DNA of 64,000 nt from assembly GCA_036785705.1 (NCBI GenBank), contig JAWUZG010000056.1, forward strand, positions 14,731,001 through 14,795,000. The letters are read 5' to 3'. The notes under the pieces are model-generated. The model had not been told where the DNA came from. It worked only from the letters and a program-made list of their open reading frames with translations, and did no database searches. Below are positions 1 through 12,900 of this stretch, one piece after another; position 1 is the first letter of the stretch, and every line of letters begins with the position of its first letter. The position numbers were made by a program, and so were the translations under genes. The DNA comes from Acanthornis magna. Taxonomy: Eukaryota; Chordata; Aves; Passeriformes; Acanthizidae.

Positions 1-3000
1 CTGCTCCTTGGGCCTTTTGGACTTCCCTGACGTTGCAGCACATATCCTGCAACATCATCACTGACCAGGGCTCTCTTCACTAAATCAGGTCTATCAGCTG
101 CAGAGCACTTGGGGTTAGATGTATTTGCTAGATGTATTTGTTAGATTAGCAAATCTTGTTGGGTGGATGGAAAGGTACCATCACCCTTTGTACCAGCATG
201 GTCTAGCCCTGAGAACTCATCTCCACTAGATGTTTTTGGAGGTTTCTCTGTCAGTGTCTAAAGGTGGCTGCTCTGACACCTCCCCACAGCTGTAAATGAG
301 CGATTCCATCTCCTCCTGCCAGGGGTACAGGGCGGGAATGGGTCAGCAGCACATCTCTCCTTGGAAAGTCAGGGTGCAACCCCCACCAAAATGGGCCCCT
401 GGGCAGTTGCTTGACATTGGGCTTGAGAAAGGAAACTGGTTTGTCACCTCTTGCTTAACGGTGTCACCTCAAGGCAGAGCTGAGGTGCACCAATGGGCAG
501 GAGAGATAAGATTGCATTATTAACGTTATATTCTTCATGTCCTGCAGATCACACAATCATAGAAAGGCTAGGATTGAAAAATATTTTGATCACCCCGTTC
601 CAAGATATACTATTCAAAACGTGATGCAACATTAAAAATGTGGTGGGATTCTCACATAACTATTCATTTATAGGTTCTCCTACCAAAGAAAGGAAAGCAT
701 CTCTCCTTACTCATCTTTCTGGTTTCTCTTAGAAGATACACAGCTCCAAAGTAGATGAGAGCCGTCATCATCCATGACCCCTTGGACAGAAAACTGTATA
801 AAAACATATAAAAATGTTTTTAACCCAGAATAATGTAAACTACAGATGAAGTATGTGGGAATACTTTTGTGTAAGGTAATTTTATGTATGTACTCTGCAA
901 AATGTGTTTTAGATGTAGTTGAGAATAGTAGTGTATACAAATCAAAGTTAGCAGGAATATTAAAACAGGTGGGAAGGGCACAGAAGAGACAAGGGAAATT
1001 GCAGATATAGGCAGGAAAAAAGAAAAGATGATAGATGTGGAGACAGCTAAAAGGATGACAGGTGTGACAGGCAGGATCAGGTAGGACAAATCCAAATGGT
1101 TCATAAGACTGAAAAATGCCTTTCTAGCATTGTACTTATAGTTCATTTTTCCACAGTGGTGTTACAGTGCTTTTTCTACTGTAGCTACAAATGCAGCACT
1201 GAAGTTCTCCTGATTACTTTTTTTCCCCTGTGGAAGATGTCCTTTACGCTGTGATGAGATCATTGGTGTATTAGTTCATTTTAATCTTTTCAGAAGAAAT
1301 CCAGGAACTGCGGTGAGGTCATGACTGCAGTAATGTCTAAAAGGATGGTTTTATGGAGGAGAGGAGAAATATTCCTCTCATTTAGCAAAACAGTAACAGA
1401 ATTTGTTGCTCTCAAGTGTGTTGGGCAAGTTAACGTTTGTTTATTTTTCTGTTTCATGTGTTTGCAAAAGACAGCCTGCTTCATACTCTTGTTTTTTCCC
1501 TAAGAATTGCATAAATCTAATAAAGGCTGCAGACAAAGCACCCTGTTAGGGCTCCACCTGAACAATCCTCTAGCAGCATCCCAACCCATGGCACCTCCTA
1601 ATCTTACAATCAGGAGCAGGGTAAAAAAAAAAAACAGACTCCTCTGATGGCCTGAATGTCCTCACATTAGACCTTCTGGACCGTTGAGAAGGCAATCCTC
1701 GTTCCCATCTCTTTCAAGGAAAAAATCCTGGGGGCATCCCCCAGAGCCATGGTATAGCTCTTTAATAAGACATATCTGTGCCTCATGGATCAATGGAGCA
1801 ATGTCAGGCATGAATTCGGACCGTGACATTTCAGGCAATGACCCAAAAATAAAAGTGCCAAAATTTCACTGTTACTCTGATTTTTACCTCCAGTCTTTTC
1901 CACTCTCTGTGGAAGTGACAAGACTTAATGATATAATTCTGAAAGGTCTCTGGATGGATTTAGTACTGAAAAGAGACAAGTAGACAGATGGAATCATGTG
2001 CCTTGCTTTACTGTGGCCAATGTATTATATTTTAATGTGTTCTAATGAACTTTAGAATTACTCCCCAGCGTGCTTGCTGCCTGGGTCAGAGGGGTTCTTT
2101 CGAGCGTACCATCTTCCTGGATCCTTGAGATAAATCCCTCTGGATTTGTTGGGTCAACAGCAAAGTGGTGATAACAAATACACCGCTGCTTTAACCCAGC
2201 ACTGTGCTTTCCCCCTCTTTGCAAAGTGGATTTGTGCTTACTAAGAGTTACACTGCTCCTCTTTTAGCAACTTCAGGCCATTAGTGACATGCACAAAACC
2301 AGTTCCCCTTTCATATCCAGCGATCTTGGATGATCCATGGGACGCAGAAGACGCCTCAGGTTTAGTTTTGTTCCGAGGGTTTAAGAGATTTAGTTGCCCA
2401 GAGAGGAGTGGGAGATTAGTGGTGCTCGTTGATGGTGACAAGGACCTGTGTGCTCTAAATCCCATCTCAAGCAGAGAAGAACGCACCTCTACACACGACT
2501 AATATGCATAACTATGGAAAGTCTTTTAAATAAAAAAGACTAATTAATAATGCTTAGTGGTCTAGGTGTCTAAGTATGAATTGTCAGGGATTTCTGCAGG
2601 CTTAGGGAGGTGGGGAAATGGGTTAACATCGCATTGTTTCAAATTACAGGGTTTTAGATTGTTTCAAACGAGAAGCAGAGAGGGTTTCCACGCCAGATTT
2701 GAGACTTTTGTTCTCTTTTATTTGTAGTAAAATTTCGGCTTCAGCTCACATTGTCATTCTACTCAGGCTGCTTCCCAGACCAGCTAATTTGTCTACCTGT
2801 GTTCCATTTTAGGCCTTGGTTTTAATTTGAGGATGATTCCTGCTAATACCAAAGACTGGATAGGACATCCATTAAAAGTCTACACAGCAATTGAAATGGA
2901 AAATTCCAAAAGAAACCCTATTAGAGTTTTTCTCCATCAAATCAACATTACAGACTTCTTATGCATTTCTTAATTAGACATTGATATTAACTGGACTGTT

Positions 3001-6000
3001 GCATGATTTAAATCTAGCTCTTAATCTCAGCTATTCTATGCTGCTGTAGTTTTTATGACATCCAACTAGCGACTGCTTTATGCATTAATCTATCTGGAAA
3101 ACCACCTTCACTTTTTTTTTGTCTTTTTTTAGAAGAATAAAGGCCCCAAGAAGGAAATGAAAGCTTTTGGGTTCAGCCATTAGTAATTTTCTGCTTAGTA
3201 TTTGAAAAATTGCTTATTTTAATTGCTTCATAGAAGAAAAAGATATCAAAGCTAACGTTCTTTCTCTCCAAACTTTGTAATTATTTCTCTCAGAGTCTTA
3301 TTTGAAATGCCTTGAAAGGATTTTCATTGAAATGTAGATTTCTTCTCTTTCAAAAGTACTTTTATTCCCCCGTGCTTCTTTCCCTTTTTTTTCCTAGTGA
3401 CTTCCTCTCTAGATTTAGAGCAAAAACATAGCCTCCAATGTCTGGACACTGCAGCATGTGTCACACAGATGTCCCTAAAGTGACATCTTCTTTAAACCTA
3501 ACCTTCCCATGGCCTATAGACTGTGCTGACAATTGGCTTTAAGTCTTATTCTGGTGTCCTTGGGCTTCCTCCAGGGATAGTGAAGAAAAGTCATAGGTGT
3601 TACAAGACTTTGCTCTGTCAGATTCTACTCATCCTGAAAAGTATTGTGTGATTTGCTAATTAATACCACCACCAAAATCAGGGGAATCTAGCGGAAAAAT
3701 TCTATAAGGTTGGTGAGCTGAAGTTGGTGATAAACCATGGCACAGGTAAGCCCTGTATAGTTTTGGGTTGTTTTTCCAGCAGTGTGAATCCTGAAAATCC
3801 TAATCTAGAAAGGAATTTGCTAACCAAACCCTGTTGTTAATTCTGCATTGTATTTAAATGTCAGTAGCACAAAGCTTCAGGATCATGTCGGGCCTCTCAG
3901 TAATCCTTGATACCAATGCAGCAAGAGTAGCAAGAAGTTCTTTATTTCACCTATACATTTTCAGAGAGCATTATTTACTAATAGATTATGATCTGGTCAA
4001 AATGATCTATACATTCATTACATCTGGAGTGGGCTTTCATAACTCACAGCACCTGAGAATGAGGCAAAACTCACATTCATTTATAGTGCAGCAATTCTGC
4101 TTAGCAAAAAGTGGTGCAGGGAAAACACTGTCCTAAGCACTTGTGGTCTGCTCTGGGTCCCAGGTGATTTCTCATGCCAGCTCACAACCATCTTTAAGAG
4201 CCTCAGAAGAGTGGGGACCTGGCTGCCTCAGAGCCACCTCAAAATACAGCCGTTCCTCTGCAAATAAGTCACCCCACCAGGCTCATGTAGGCATGGCTGA
4301 GGTTATCTTGCAGGGGAATCTTCCCAGCGGAACAAAACATTTGGAGAATAGAAGATTGAAATGAAGCTAAAGCATTCTCAGTATCAGATTTTGCAGGCAT
4401 TTTTTTGCAATAACACAAAAGGAAGAAAGAGAATAAGAAAATGAGCTAGAGGGAGATGGAGAGAGAGATGGTCTATTAAGCAAAGCTACTTTTTTACTCT
4501 CTGAATTTACAGTCCTGATAGACATCTTTACTCAAAATTACTCATTTTTTATATTCAGATACTACAGCTTTCAGTACTAGGTCCTAGATTTGTCTGGACA
4601 GATTACCCTCTTATTTCCACAATGAAACTTAATTATCCTTTTTATGTCTTCAGATACTTCCAGTTATTTCCTGAACTGTTTCTGGGGACAGAGAGCAGCT
4701 GATGGGTCAGTCAGTAAAGTAAATACTGTGCATCCTTGCTGTTTTTAAGGTGAAAGCCCTTTGGCCTCAGGTCTTCTTAGAAAATTTTGGGGGCTAATAC
4801 ACATAATTTGCTCAGATCTACTTTTTCTGAGCTTTTTTTCTTTTTTTTTGTGACTAGGCAGAGACCCATCATTTTCTCAGCACCTTTCTGTGTATTACTT
4901 GGAAGCATCTAAATGTGACTAACTCACCTGGAATCCATAGGAGGATATTTGAATGCGTCATCTCTGAGACAAGAATAACTCCTCATGAAATCCAGGGTGG
5001 AAATGACTGCGTGGTTTCAAACACCCCTTCCTGTACCCCTGCTGCTGCAGCAAGAAGGAATGCATATGAGTAGTTAAAGCCCAAATGACTAAATAAATTG
5101 GTTCAAAGCAATAGTAGGAGCACAGAGGGATGTGGAAGTTGCTGGAATTGAGTAGTTTCTGGATTTTAGGACACTGTAGGTTTCATCTGTGAAGAAAACT
5201 ATTACACATTATCCTTTGTCACTACCTTTTATCTGAGCAGAACTAACACAGAGTAGTCAACATGAAAATGTTGCCTAAGATAACCCAGGGCCGGCAAGTA
5301 CTGAAGAGAAAATTGTAATGAGTATCCATTCAGACTTTGAGAGTTATTTTTTAGCTTTTTTTTTTTTTTTAAGTCTTGGTTGTTCAAATAAGAAAATAAA
5401 GAAGTGTTACAACTAATTAAAATATAAATTGGCTTAGGAAAATCACCCAAATCATTAGGAAGTACAGAGAGAGCACAACTGGGCATGTGTTATAGAATCC
5501 TTTATGAATGAAATGCTAAGTCCTAAAGGGCTGACCTGGTAAGATAATTTTAATCCATAAATAGAGCAGGTGTTGCTTTGGTACCCAGGTATGCTTTACC
5601 AGGTTGAACAAGGAGTGGTCAAATGCAGTTTGACCAGGGTGGGATGAACAGATTTTGCACGGACTTTATACATTGTATAAACCCCAAATTAAACATCATT
5701 TCTCTTACCCTGGCATAGTATTCACACTGCAGTCACATCTCTGTATGGAAGTCGCTTCTTCCAAGTCCAGCTTGTGACCCCAGCCCGAAAGCAGGAACCA
5801 GGATGGTTCAGCATTTGAGTCTGTCATACCAAAACCAGAAATTACGATGTCACTGCGGTATAAAACTCAAGTTTCTCTGTCACACCCAACCTACATTTTT
5901 TCCTGATGAGCTCATCATACTTAGTTTCCACTATCCTGAGAGAGCAGATAATCTGTTTCCTATAAATACAATGAAGAGTGCTTCAAATGACACGGCATTT

Positions 6001-8380
6001 TTTGCAGTTCATAATTTCGGTGATTCAAAATAAATGGGAAAAGAAAAGAAGCTGAAAGCATCAAGCAGCAGGATCCCAGGACTGAGGGTCTCGGGCTGAG
6101 TTCCCATTTTTGCTGTTGATGGGTTCTCCCATCTCAGACCTGTCACCTGAACCTTCAGTCTGGGTGCATTTCTCTGCCTCCACAGGGTCCTGCAGCCCTC
6201 TGTGCTATAAATTGGGTCCTGATCTCATCTCTGCCCCCACTCCCTGCAACTGGAAAAGGAGTGATAAAAAATAATAATAAGCTGTGAATAATTATGTATT
6301 GTCTTTATAGTGAAACAGGCCTTGAGCATTGTGAGCTCTCCACTGGGAGAAGTTCCATTTTAAAAAATCTCCCTGGCATAAAAATGAATCGGATCCTGTT
6401 GCATGAATGGCCTGCATTTACTATTCTTTTCACTTACCTTCTCATCGTTCATTTTCTGAGCTGACTTGTGCCTCTTCTCTGATTGTCAGCGGGAACTGGG
6501 TAACAAGAACTTGCTGGAAATGGAGTAGTAAATAAATAAACAAACACAGAAAAAAACCTGCTGACTTGGCAGATACGCTATTACAACCATGATGTAAAAC
6601 TATCAAACAACAACTGCAACTTCTGAATGTCTCACAGCTCACATCGCAAACAGCAAGGGAGGAAACTGAAAGAGGATTTTAATCAGTGATAATGATTTTG
6701 GAACAACACTGGATTTTCAGATCATAAGAAATTCAGGACAAGTCTGGGTTCAATTCTTGGTCCAAGTCAGATATTCTTCCTGTGGCCATTGTAGCATCAA
6801 GCACTGCATCCATCATCTGTAAAAGGGCAGTATTGGACTACCCCAATAGCAATGACCACTCTACTGCAGCCAAAAAAATCAGTCAGCATCTTTTCTCTAG
6901 GGTGAGGAAAATATTTGGGCACTCCAGGAGTGCTCTTTTCTCCTCCCAAGAGCCCGGCACCTCTAAGTGTGATACCAGGGCTCCTTGTTTCAATTTGGAA
7001 GCTCTCGGAAAAGGTGACAGTTCACAGCTGCTTCACTGGTCTTGCCCCAGGAATGGAGCATCTGCCCCAGGGAGAGGAAGCAAAATAGAGCAGGGCGGAG
7101 GCAGAAACACCACAAATAACCTAACCTAACGGATGTTTTGTTGGGAAAAAGGGGAGATTAATTAAAGGGGAAAATCTGCTGGTCATTAAGTGTCCTGGAG
7201 CAACTGTTGTGACACTGAAGCAGTGAGTTTCTGTGTGGCTTTAAGACATCTGCCCTAAGGAAACATTTGCAATTGAAACTGTGTCCTCTTTTTCCCAAGT
7301 CTCTGATTCCCATAGGCCTGCAGTGGCCTCGCTAAATGAAATGCTTCTTTAGGGAGACTGGCTGGCCCCAGGGATTGGTAATGCAATATAGAGCCTTTCA
7401 TCTCTCACCCATGAACCCAAGTCAAACAGAGTTTGGTAAATGGCCAATAACCCCTACCATCCCGGGGCTGTTTGGTGACCTGTGCGAAATGAGGAGGGTC
7501 ATCTCTGTGTCTGTTTACTAGAAGGCAAGTGTCAACTTCACCATAAAAAAGGACACAGTTACTACTCATTATCACCCAATTTAACATTCTGAAGACAAGA
7601 GAATGAGCCTGGAAAACTCAGCCATCTTCTGACCCAACCATGGCGGTCCCAGTACATCAGGGTTTGAGGAACATTAATGAGGACAGTTGCATTGTAGCAA
7701 ACCAGGCTGTGCCTCTCCCGCCAACAAGAAATCCAAGTCTGAACCACTCTCAGCGGCATGTGAGCACAGTTGCTCCCAGATCTGCGTGGAAATCCACAGG
7801 ATTTGGTTCGGTTTTTAGGTGCAGCAGGCACTAAAGCACAACCATGAAGTTACGGAATGCTGCAAATCCTCATTTGTGGTCTTAAATGGACACAGGCAAC
7901 TTGCACAGGGACCCAGCATCCAGCACTGAAAGAGTTAACGTGCTGAGAAACCCTGCACTGGAAGGCTCTGCTCCCTCACCCATCATGAATATACTGTTCT
8001 GGTTACCAAAATAGCTGTATTTGGAAGGGTTGAAGGCCAGAAGCTCACTGCAGTACCCACTCTTGCCCTATGCACTGCTCATTTTAAGGTCAGACCTTTA
8101 GCATCAGGAATCTGTTAGAAGAAAGAGGAATCGCTTTAAAAGTTGTTGCCACTCTGGGGATTACCCTGGAAGGTCTGAGAGGGTAAAGGAAAGGGCAGGG
8201 GCAGATAAACACTTGGCCACATGAAAAATCAGCTGCCCCTAAATTTCAGTACATCTGCATAAACCTCCCAAAACTGCAGGCAGCTTGTCCTTCCTCACAG
8301 TGTTCCCAGCCACCACTTTCATTTTGCAGCCCTTCTCATGCCACAGCAATGTTAACAGTGTCGTTGTCAGCTGTGAGTTA
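1..8380. other. Gene-free upstream flank, part 1
   Basis: Apart from the CR1 remnant, I see no coding gene. All open frames are short (at most about 115 codons), lack recognisable domains and look like chance frames in AT-rich DNA. Simple-sequence content is slight: a 12-A run near 1623-1634, a 15-T run at 5356-5370 and a purine-rich patch at about 4420-4470. Nothing else could be identified. Confidence 0.7.
549..602 (-). mobile_element. Degenerate CR1 LINE 3'-end fragment
   Basis: The stretch reads roughly as AATCATAGAAAGGCTAGGAT, then a diverged A-rich stretch, then GATCACCCCGTTCCAA. This follows, with many substitutions, the reverse complement of the CR1 3' end, which typically has AATCATAGAATGG, then TTGGAAGGGACC, then GATCATCNAGTTCCAA. 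The element therefore lies on the minus strand. Only about 50 bp are recognisable; no reverse transcriptase or flanking duplication is visible, so it is an old dead remnant. CR1 is the dominant LINE of birds and common in other sauropsids, which is the main non-coding clue to the host lineage. A chance match is possible because of the divergence. Confidence 0.6.
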
Positions 8381-8389
8381 CTGTTTAAT

Positions 8390-8450
8390 CCCTCCTATCT
8401 TGATTAATTGCATTAAATTGGTATACCTATGTTAATTAAACAGAAGATGG
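8390..8450. promoter_or_regulatory. Candidate conserved non-coding element (homeodomain motif cluster)
   Basis: Within 60 bp there are TGATTAATTG, CATTAAATTG and GTTAATTAAAC, including the 8-bp palindrome TTAATTAA at 8432-8439. Such dense TAAT cores are typical of homeodomain-bound enhancers in gene deserts around developmental regulators. Conservation cannot be seen from one genome, so this is a motif-based guess. Confidence 0.25.
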
Positions 8451-9876
8451 CAGAGGCAGCTTTTACTTCTTGTTCTTTTGTGTAAATCATTTCCCAGGGC
8501 TTCACAGGTTGTGGAAAAATAACAATACAGGCACACCACACATCATATTTCAGCACAGCTGATAAAGCTATTTTACTCATACAGTGGTCCATGATTCTCT
8601 TTGCATATCACAGTATAGGTTTAATTACCACGCCGCTGCTGCATGGCAGCTCCTCTCACTTCTTTTTTTTTTATTTGTATTATTTGCAAGTCATAATCAT
8701 GTTTTCCTGTCATCCCTGAGCATTGTGCATGCGTGCATACAGGCAAATGCCAAGCCTGGAAAGGAAATTTGATGCGTGTCCATGAATTGGAGTTTTCAAA
8801 CTTTGGCTGAAGATTAGTACATGTAAACATAGCTCTGCCCCCTTCATCTTGGATAATTGGTCACAAATGCTACTTGACACTTCTCAAATCAGACACTTTA
8901 CATACTTCTGAGCATAGCTGAACTTTTTTGGCAGGAATTAATTTGCTTTGCAACTTAGCTGCTCATTCCTGGCCCGATCCCTGCTCCAGTGATTTCAGGG
9001 CAATGTTCTGCCAGTGTGAGGAGCACAGAGGCAGGACCAGATCTGTTTGCTAGCACAGACGAGCCCGGCTTTGTTGACTCCCTCAGAAAAACAATTACTG
9101 CAGCTAATGTTCTGCCCTTTGCCAGCCTTGATTAACGTTAGGATTTTTACCTTCAGGTCCCTCTTTCTATTCCAATTACTGTGCAAGTTACAGTGCATCA
9201 GGGGACATCTCAAAAGAACGGAGAAGGCGATGTAGCATCACCAGAAAATGCAAATTCTGACACGCCAAGACCCTTCCACAGCTTTACGGGAGATGGTTGC
9301 AGACACCATCCAAGGAAACTCTCTCACTTTTTTCCTGCCCCTCCTGCAAACGGTGCATGCTCCAGCAGAGAAGGGAAATCCATTTCTGGAGTGTTGATGG
9401 AGTTTGAAGCAGGCACAGGATCTCATTCTGTTAAAGAGCCCCCTGTTTGCTCTGCCAGTGCCGCGTGTTTGCTCACCGTGCACCAGTGCTGCGAGAGCTG
9501 AGCAGACCATATGCTCCCTTAGAAGGGCTGCCAGGTCTCAGGGAGCATCACTGTGCCTATTCCAGGAGGGGTTTGGGGCAAGAGCACATTCCGCAAAGGA
9601 TTTCACTAGGAATATTGTATTTTCTCTGGTGATTTATTTCTGTCCAGTCTCTGGACTAAATGACAGTTTATCAGCATATCCATGTAGGCCTATGAATAAC
9701 CAGTGGAAAATCTCATTCGCCCTTTATTTACTGGGATGATGATAAGCTGCAGCATATTAAAAATGTTTGTCAGTTTGTTCTTTTCAGCTATCAAGTGGGG
9801 TGTGTGCCAGCATGCCCTCCTCATGCTGGCTGCTTCACCCAGAAAATGGAGAGAAAAAGACAAAAAAAAGTCAGTT

Positions 9877-9900
9877 CTAGAAGAGGGCGACCATTTGCAT
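9877..9900 (+). promoter_or_regulatory. Weak CTCF-like motif next to a POU octamer
   Basis: CTAGAAGAGGGCGA at 9877-9890 matches 12 of 14 positions of the core pattern CCASNAGRKGGCRS. Two bases further is ATTTGCAT (9893-9900), the reverse-orientation octamer bound by POU factors. Both are short matches and could be chance. Confidence 0.3.
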
Positions 9901-12900
9901 GAGTTATTTTAGCATCATTGCCTCGCTTCTCACTCAAACTAAATCTGGAAATCAGATTGAGCTCCTACCTGCAGAAGCAAAGGGCGGAACTTTGTGCTGT
10001 GCTTTGGGTACAGACCATGAGAGGAGCAAATCCCTGGTGGGGCACTCAGGTGGCCTCAGTTCTCAGGGCTTCATGCAGCTCAAAGCACTGATGAGGAGCA
10101 GCCAGGACAGAAACAATCCCCAGGATGTTTCTCTGGCCTCTGGTGGCTTGTGCCATGACCGAGAGCTGACCCACTGCCCGGGGCCAGGGAACAAGCTGCA
10201 TCAGACATCTCTTGGTCCCCACCCTTTCCAACTGTGATCTTGTAAGGGCTCATCCCTAAAAAAGAAGGGCAACTCATGTTATCAGAAATATGGCAGATTC
10301 ACTGTGGAGAAACAATAACTGTCCCTGAATTTACTGTGAAATAATCCACTGCATGTCAGCATGTCTTGGGTTTTCATGGATTCCTACCTTAACATAAACA
10401 AATGGAGACGTATTTTGCTTCATTCTGTTTAACTCTGATATTTGAATCATTATGGGAATGGTGGGTATGATATTTCTAGGTGAACAAGGCAACAATTGGC
10501 CGAGAGATACCACACAGCTCTAAAGCTGGAGCTGAGGAAGAGGCCTGGTTTCCATTGCTATTATCTATCACTATAAATTTAGCTTTCAGGTCCTAGACAT
10601 TTTAAAATAACATGTCTAGTGTTAGAATAGGAGACTACCAGAAAAAGTGAATTACAGGTTACAGACTCCTAGTATTTGCAGTAAAAGAACTATTACCATA
10701 ATTACACCTGTAGAGTACTCGTTTATGTTGTTATTAGGGGAAAGGGATGGTGGAATTAGGATGTAAGGAAAGAAAACATTGCAGAAGGGGAGCCAAATAG
10801 TTTTTCTGGGGCAAAGAACTCTGACAGCTACTGGACACACTTCTGTTTTCAGCACATGAGGTCACCACATGTGTGTGGACCTGCAACGTCCAGGGATTTA
10901 GGTGAAACCACTATGGATCACCAATGTCTGGTACAAATGGAAACAAACCACAGCCCCCAGAAAGGCCCAGCCTCACACTCAGCCCCCAGAGTGGGAGCTG
11001 ATGCTTTTTGTACCACTGAACCTCTCCGTGGTCTTTGCTGGGTGCGAATGGGAATTGTCCAAGTAACTTCATGAGCTTGATTCGCCACAGAAAAGAAACC
11101 TTCCCCATCCTCAAAAAAGACAGATTCTTGGACATATGAAATGAGACTAGAATAAGGGAAAAGAAAATCTTTTTTTAAGGGGAAAGGTGAAACTCCATTT
11201 TGACTGGTGATTCTGTGGTCAGGGCTAAGTGGCTGTTATTAGTCCACAGGCACTCGCTGGTGTAAATCCACTGCATCACCTCCTGGATGTCATTGCTTAA
11301 AGTCAACAAACTCATGCTTCAGAGGCTGAAGATTTACTTGCTTAATGCCTGGTGTCATCAACAAATTCAGGCTGGCAATGACATCCTACTTGTCTAAGCT
11401 AATATACAGCCTTGCACTGTCCTTGTTTTCCTTCCCATTCCAACTTATGGCTCAGTGTTAGTGTCTACCACAAACCAACGCCACAGCTGAAGAGAATGAA
11501 GTGATGAATGAACACGAGGTTTGCAGGTAGATAATTAGAAGTCCGGCTGAGTAGATCACATTATTTAATGTATCATCATTATGTTTGTGTTTAAAAAGCA
11601 TTTAAACCATATTATTTCCCCTATTACGCCATCTCTGCAGTGCTCTGACTTCAGGGATGAATGGTGCTATGTGTTTTGGTAGAGATTTGTTTTCTGAAAG
11701 ATGATGGAACCATCCAGAGCTTCAATCATTGCTGTAATAAGTTAGTAAGTTGTCCCTACTTGAGAAAACTCTTGTGTCAGGAGTAAAAGTCCTTGTTTGG
11801 CTGTGCTGCAAGAAGCAGGATGATATTTAATTATGACAGTTGAAACTCATCTCCAAGTGCAGACAATATTGATTTGTTCTAATATAGAGAAGGTGGAATT
11901 AAAAACCTGGTTTATTTAGAAATTTACTTATTGCTAAAATTGTCTGTTCAGCTCATTTTTAAATTTGATTTCTTATCCCAGGTGAATTACACTGCATTTC
12001 TGAATCTCAAGAACTGCTTGTGCCTGGTAACAGCTGATCGAAGTACCAGCATAATTCGGTTGTTTTGATTGTAAGATTTTTGTTTGCTGTTTTATTGGAC
12101 AATGGTATTTTCAAAAGAGAGGTTAAGAGCACCAGAGACAGAATTCCAACCCACGGTTGGTACATGAGACTTAATATTATTATAGGACCACAGTCTATGA
12201 AGCCAGTGGCAAATGACACCAGCTTGCAGGCAAAATCAATGTCTGGTTCTGAAAAAAAATCCAGCAAGGAAATTCTGTGCCAGTGTCCCAGCATGACAAA
12301 TGAACTTAGGCAAGTTGAAAATAATCACGATTATTTAATATTCCACAGCTTTACAACTTGATACTCTGTGGACAAAAGATCAGAAGTCTGCTGAATCCAA
12401 AGTTTTGAATCTTTGGGTCAATATGCTTCTCATGTCTTCAACGTTTAGTTTAATTTAGGAGGAAACAGTTCTGAGCTAAGATAAGATCTCAGACAAAATT
12501 GACGTGGACTCACAACATGGCCTAACATAACAATTTAATCTATCCTGTGCTTCCCCTGAAAGGAGGCTTAATAACTGTGGTATGATTTCACCTGCTGCTT
12601 CTAACATTTGCTCATTCTTTTTTCCTGAGCAAATTTGGATTATCAGATGGCGAGCAGCTTTGTTCATGGTAGACAAACTTGAATTCATTTAGGATTAATA
12701 ACAATGGGTTCAATCTTGGATTCAATGGCAATTCTTAATGAATGGAGTATTTGGAAGACAAATGTTTGTTTGTATTAAAAGAGATATAATTAATTCTCCA
12801 TCTTTCTGAGTATGATGTGATTATAGCACATATCACGAATGTTTTCCCTGTGTTTCCAGCCCTGGGTATAAGAACTGCAGGAATGTTCCCCAAGCCCCAG

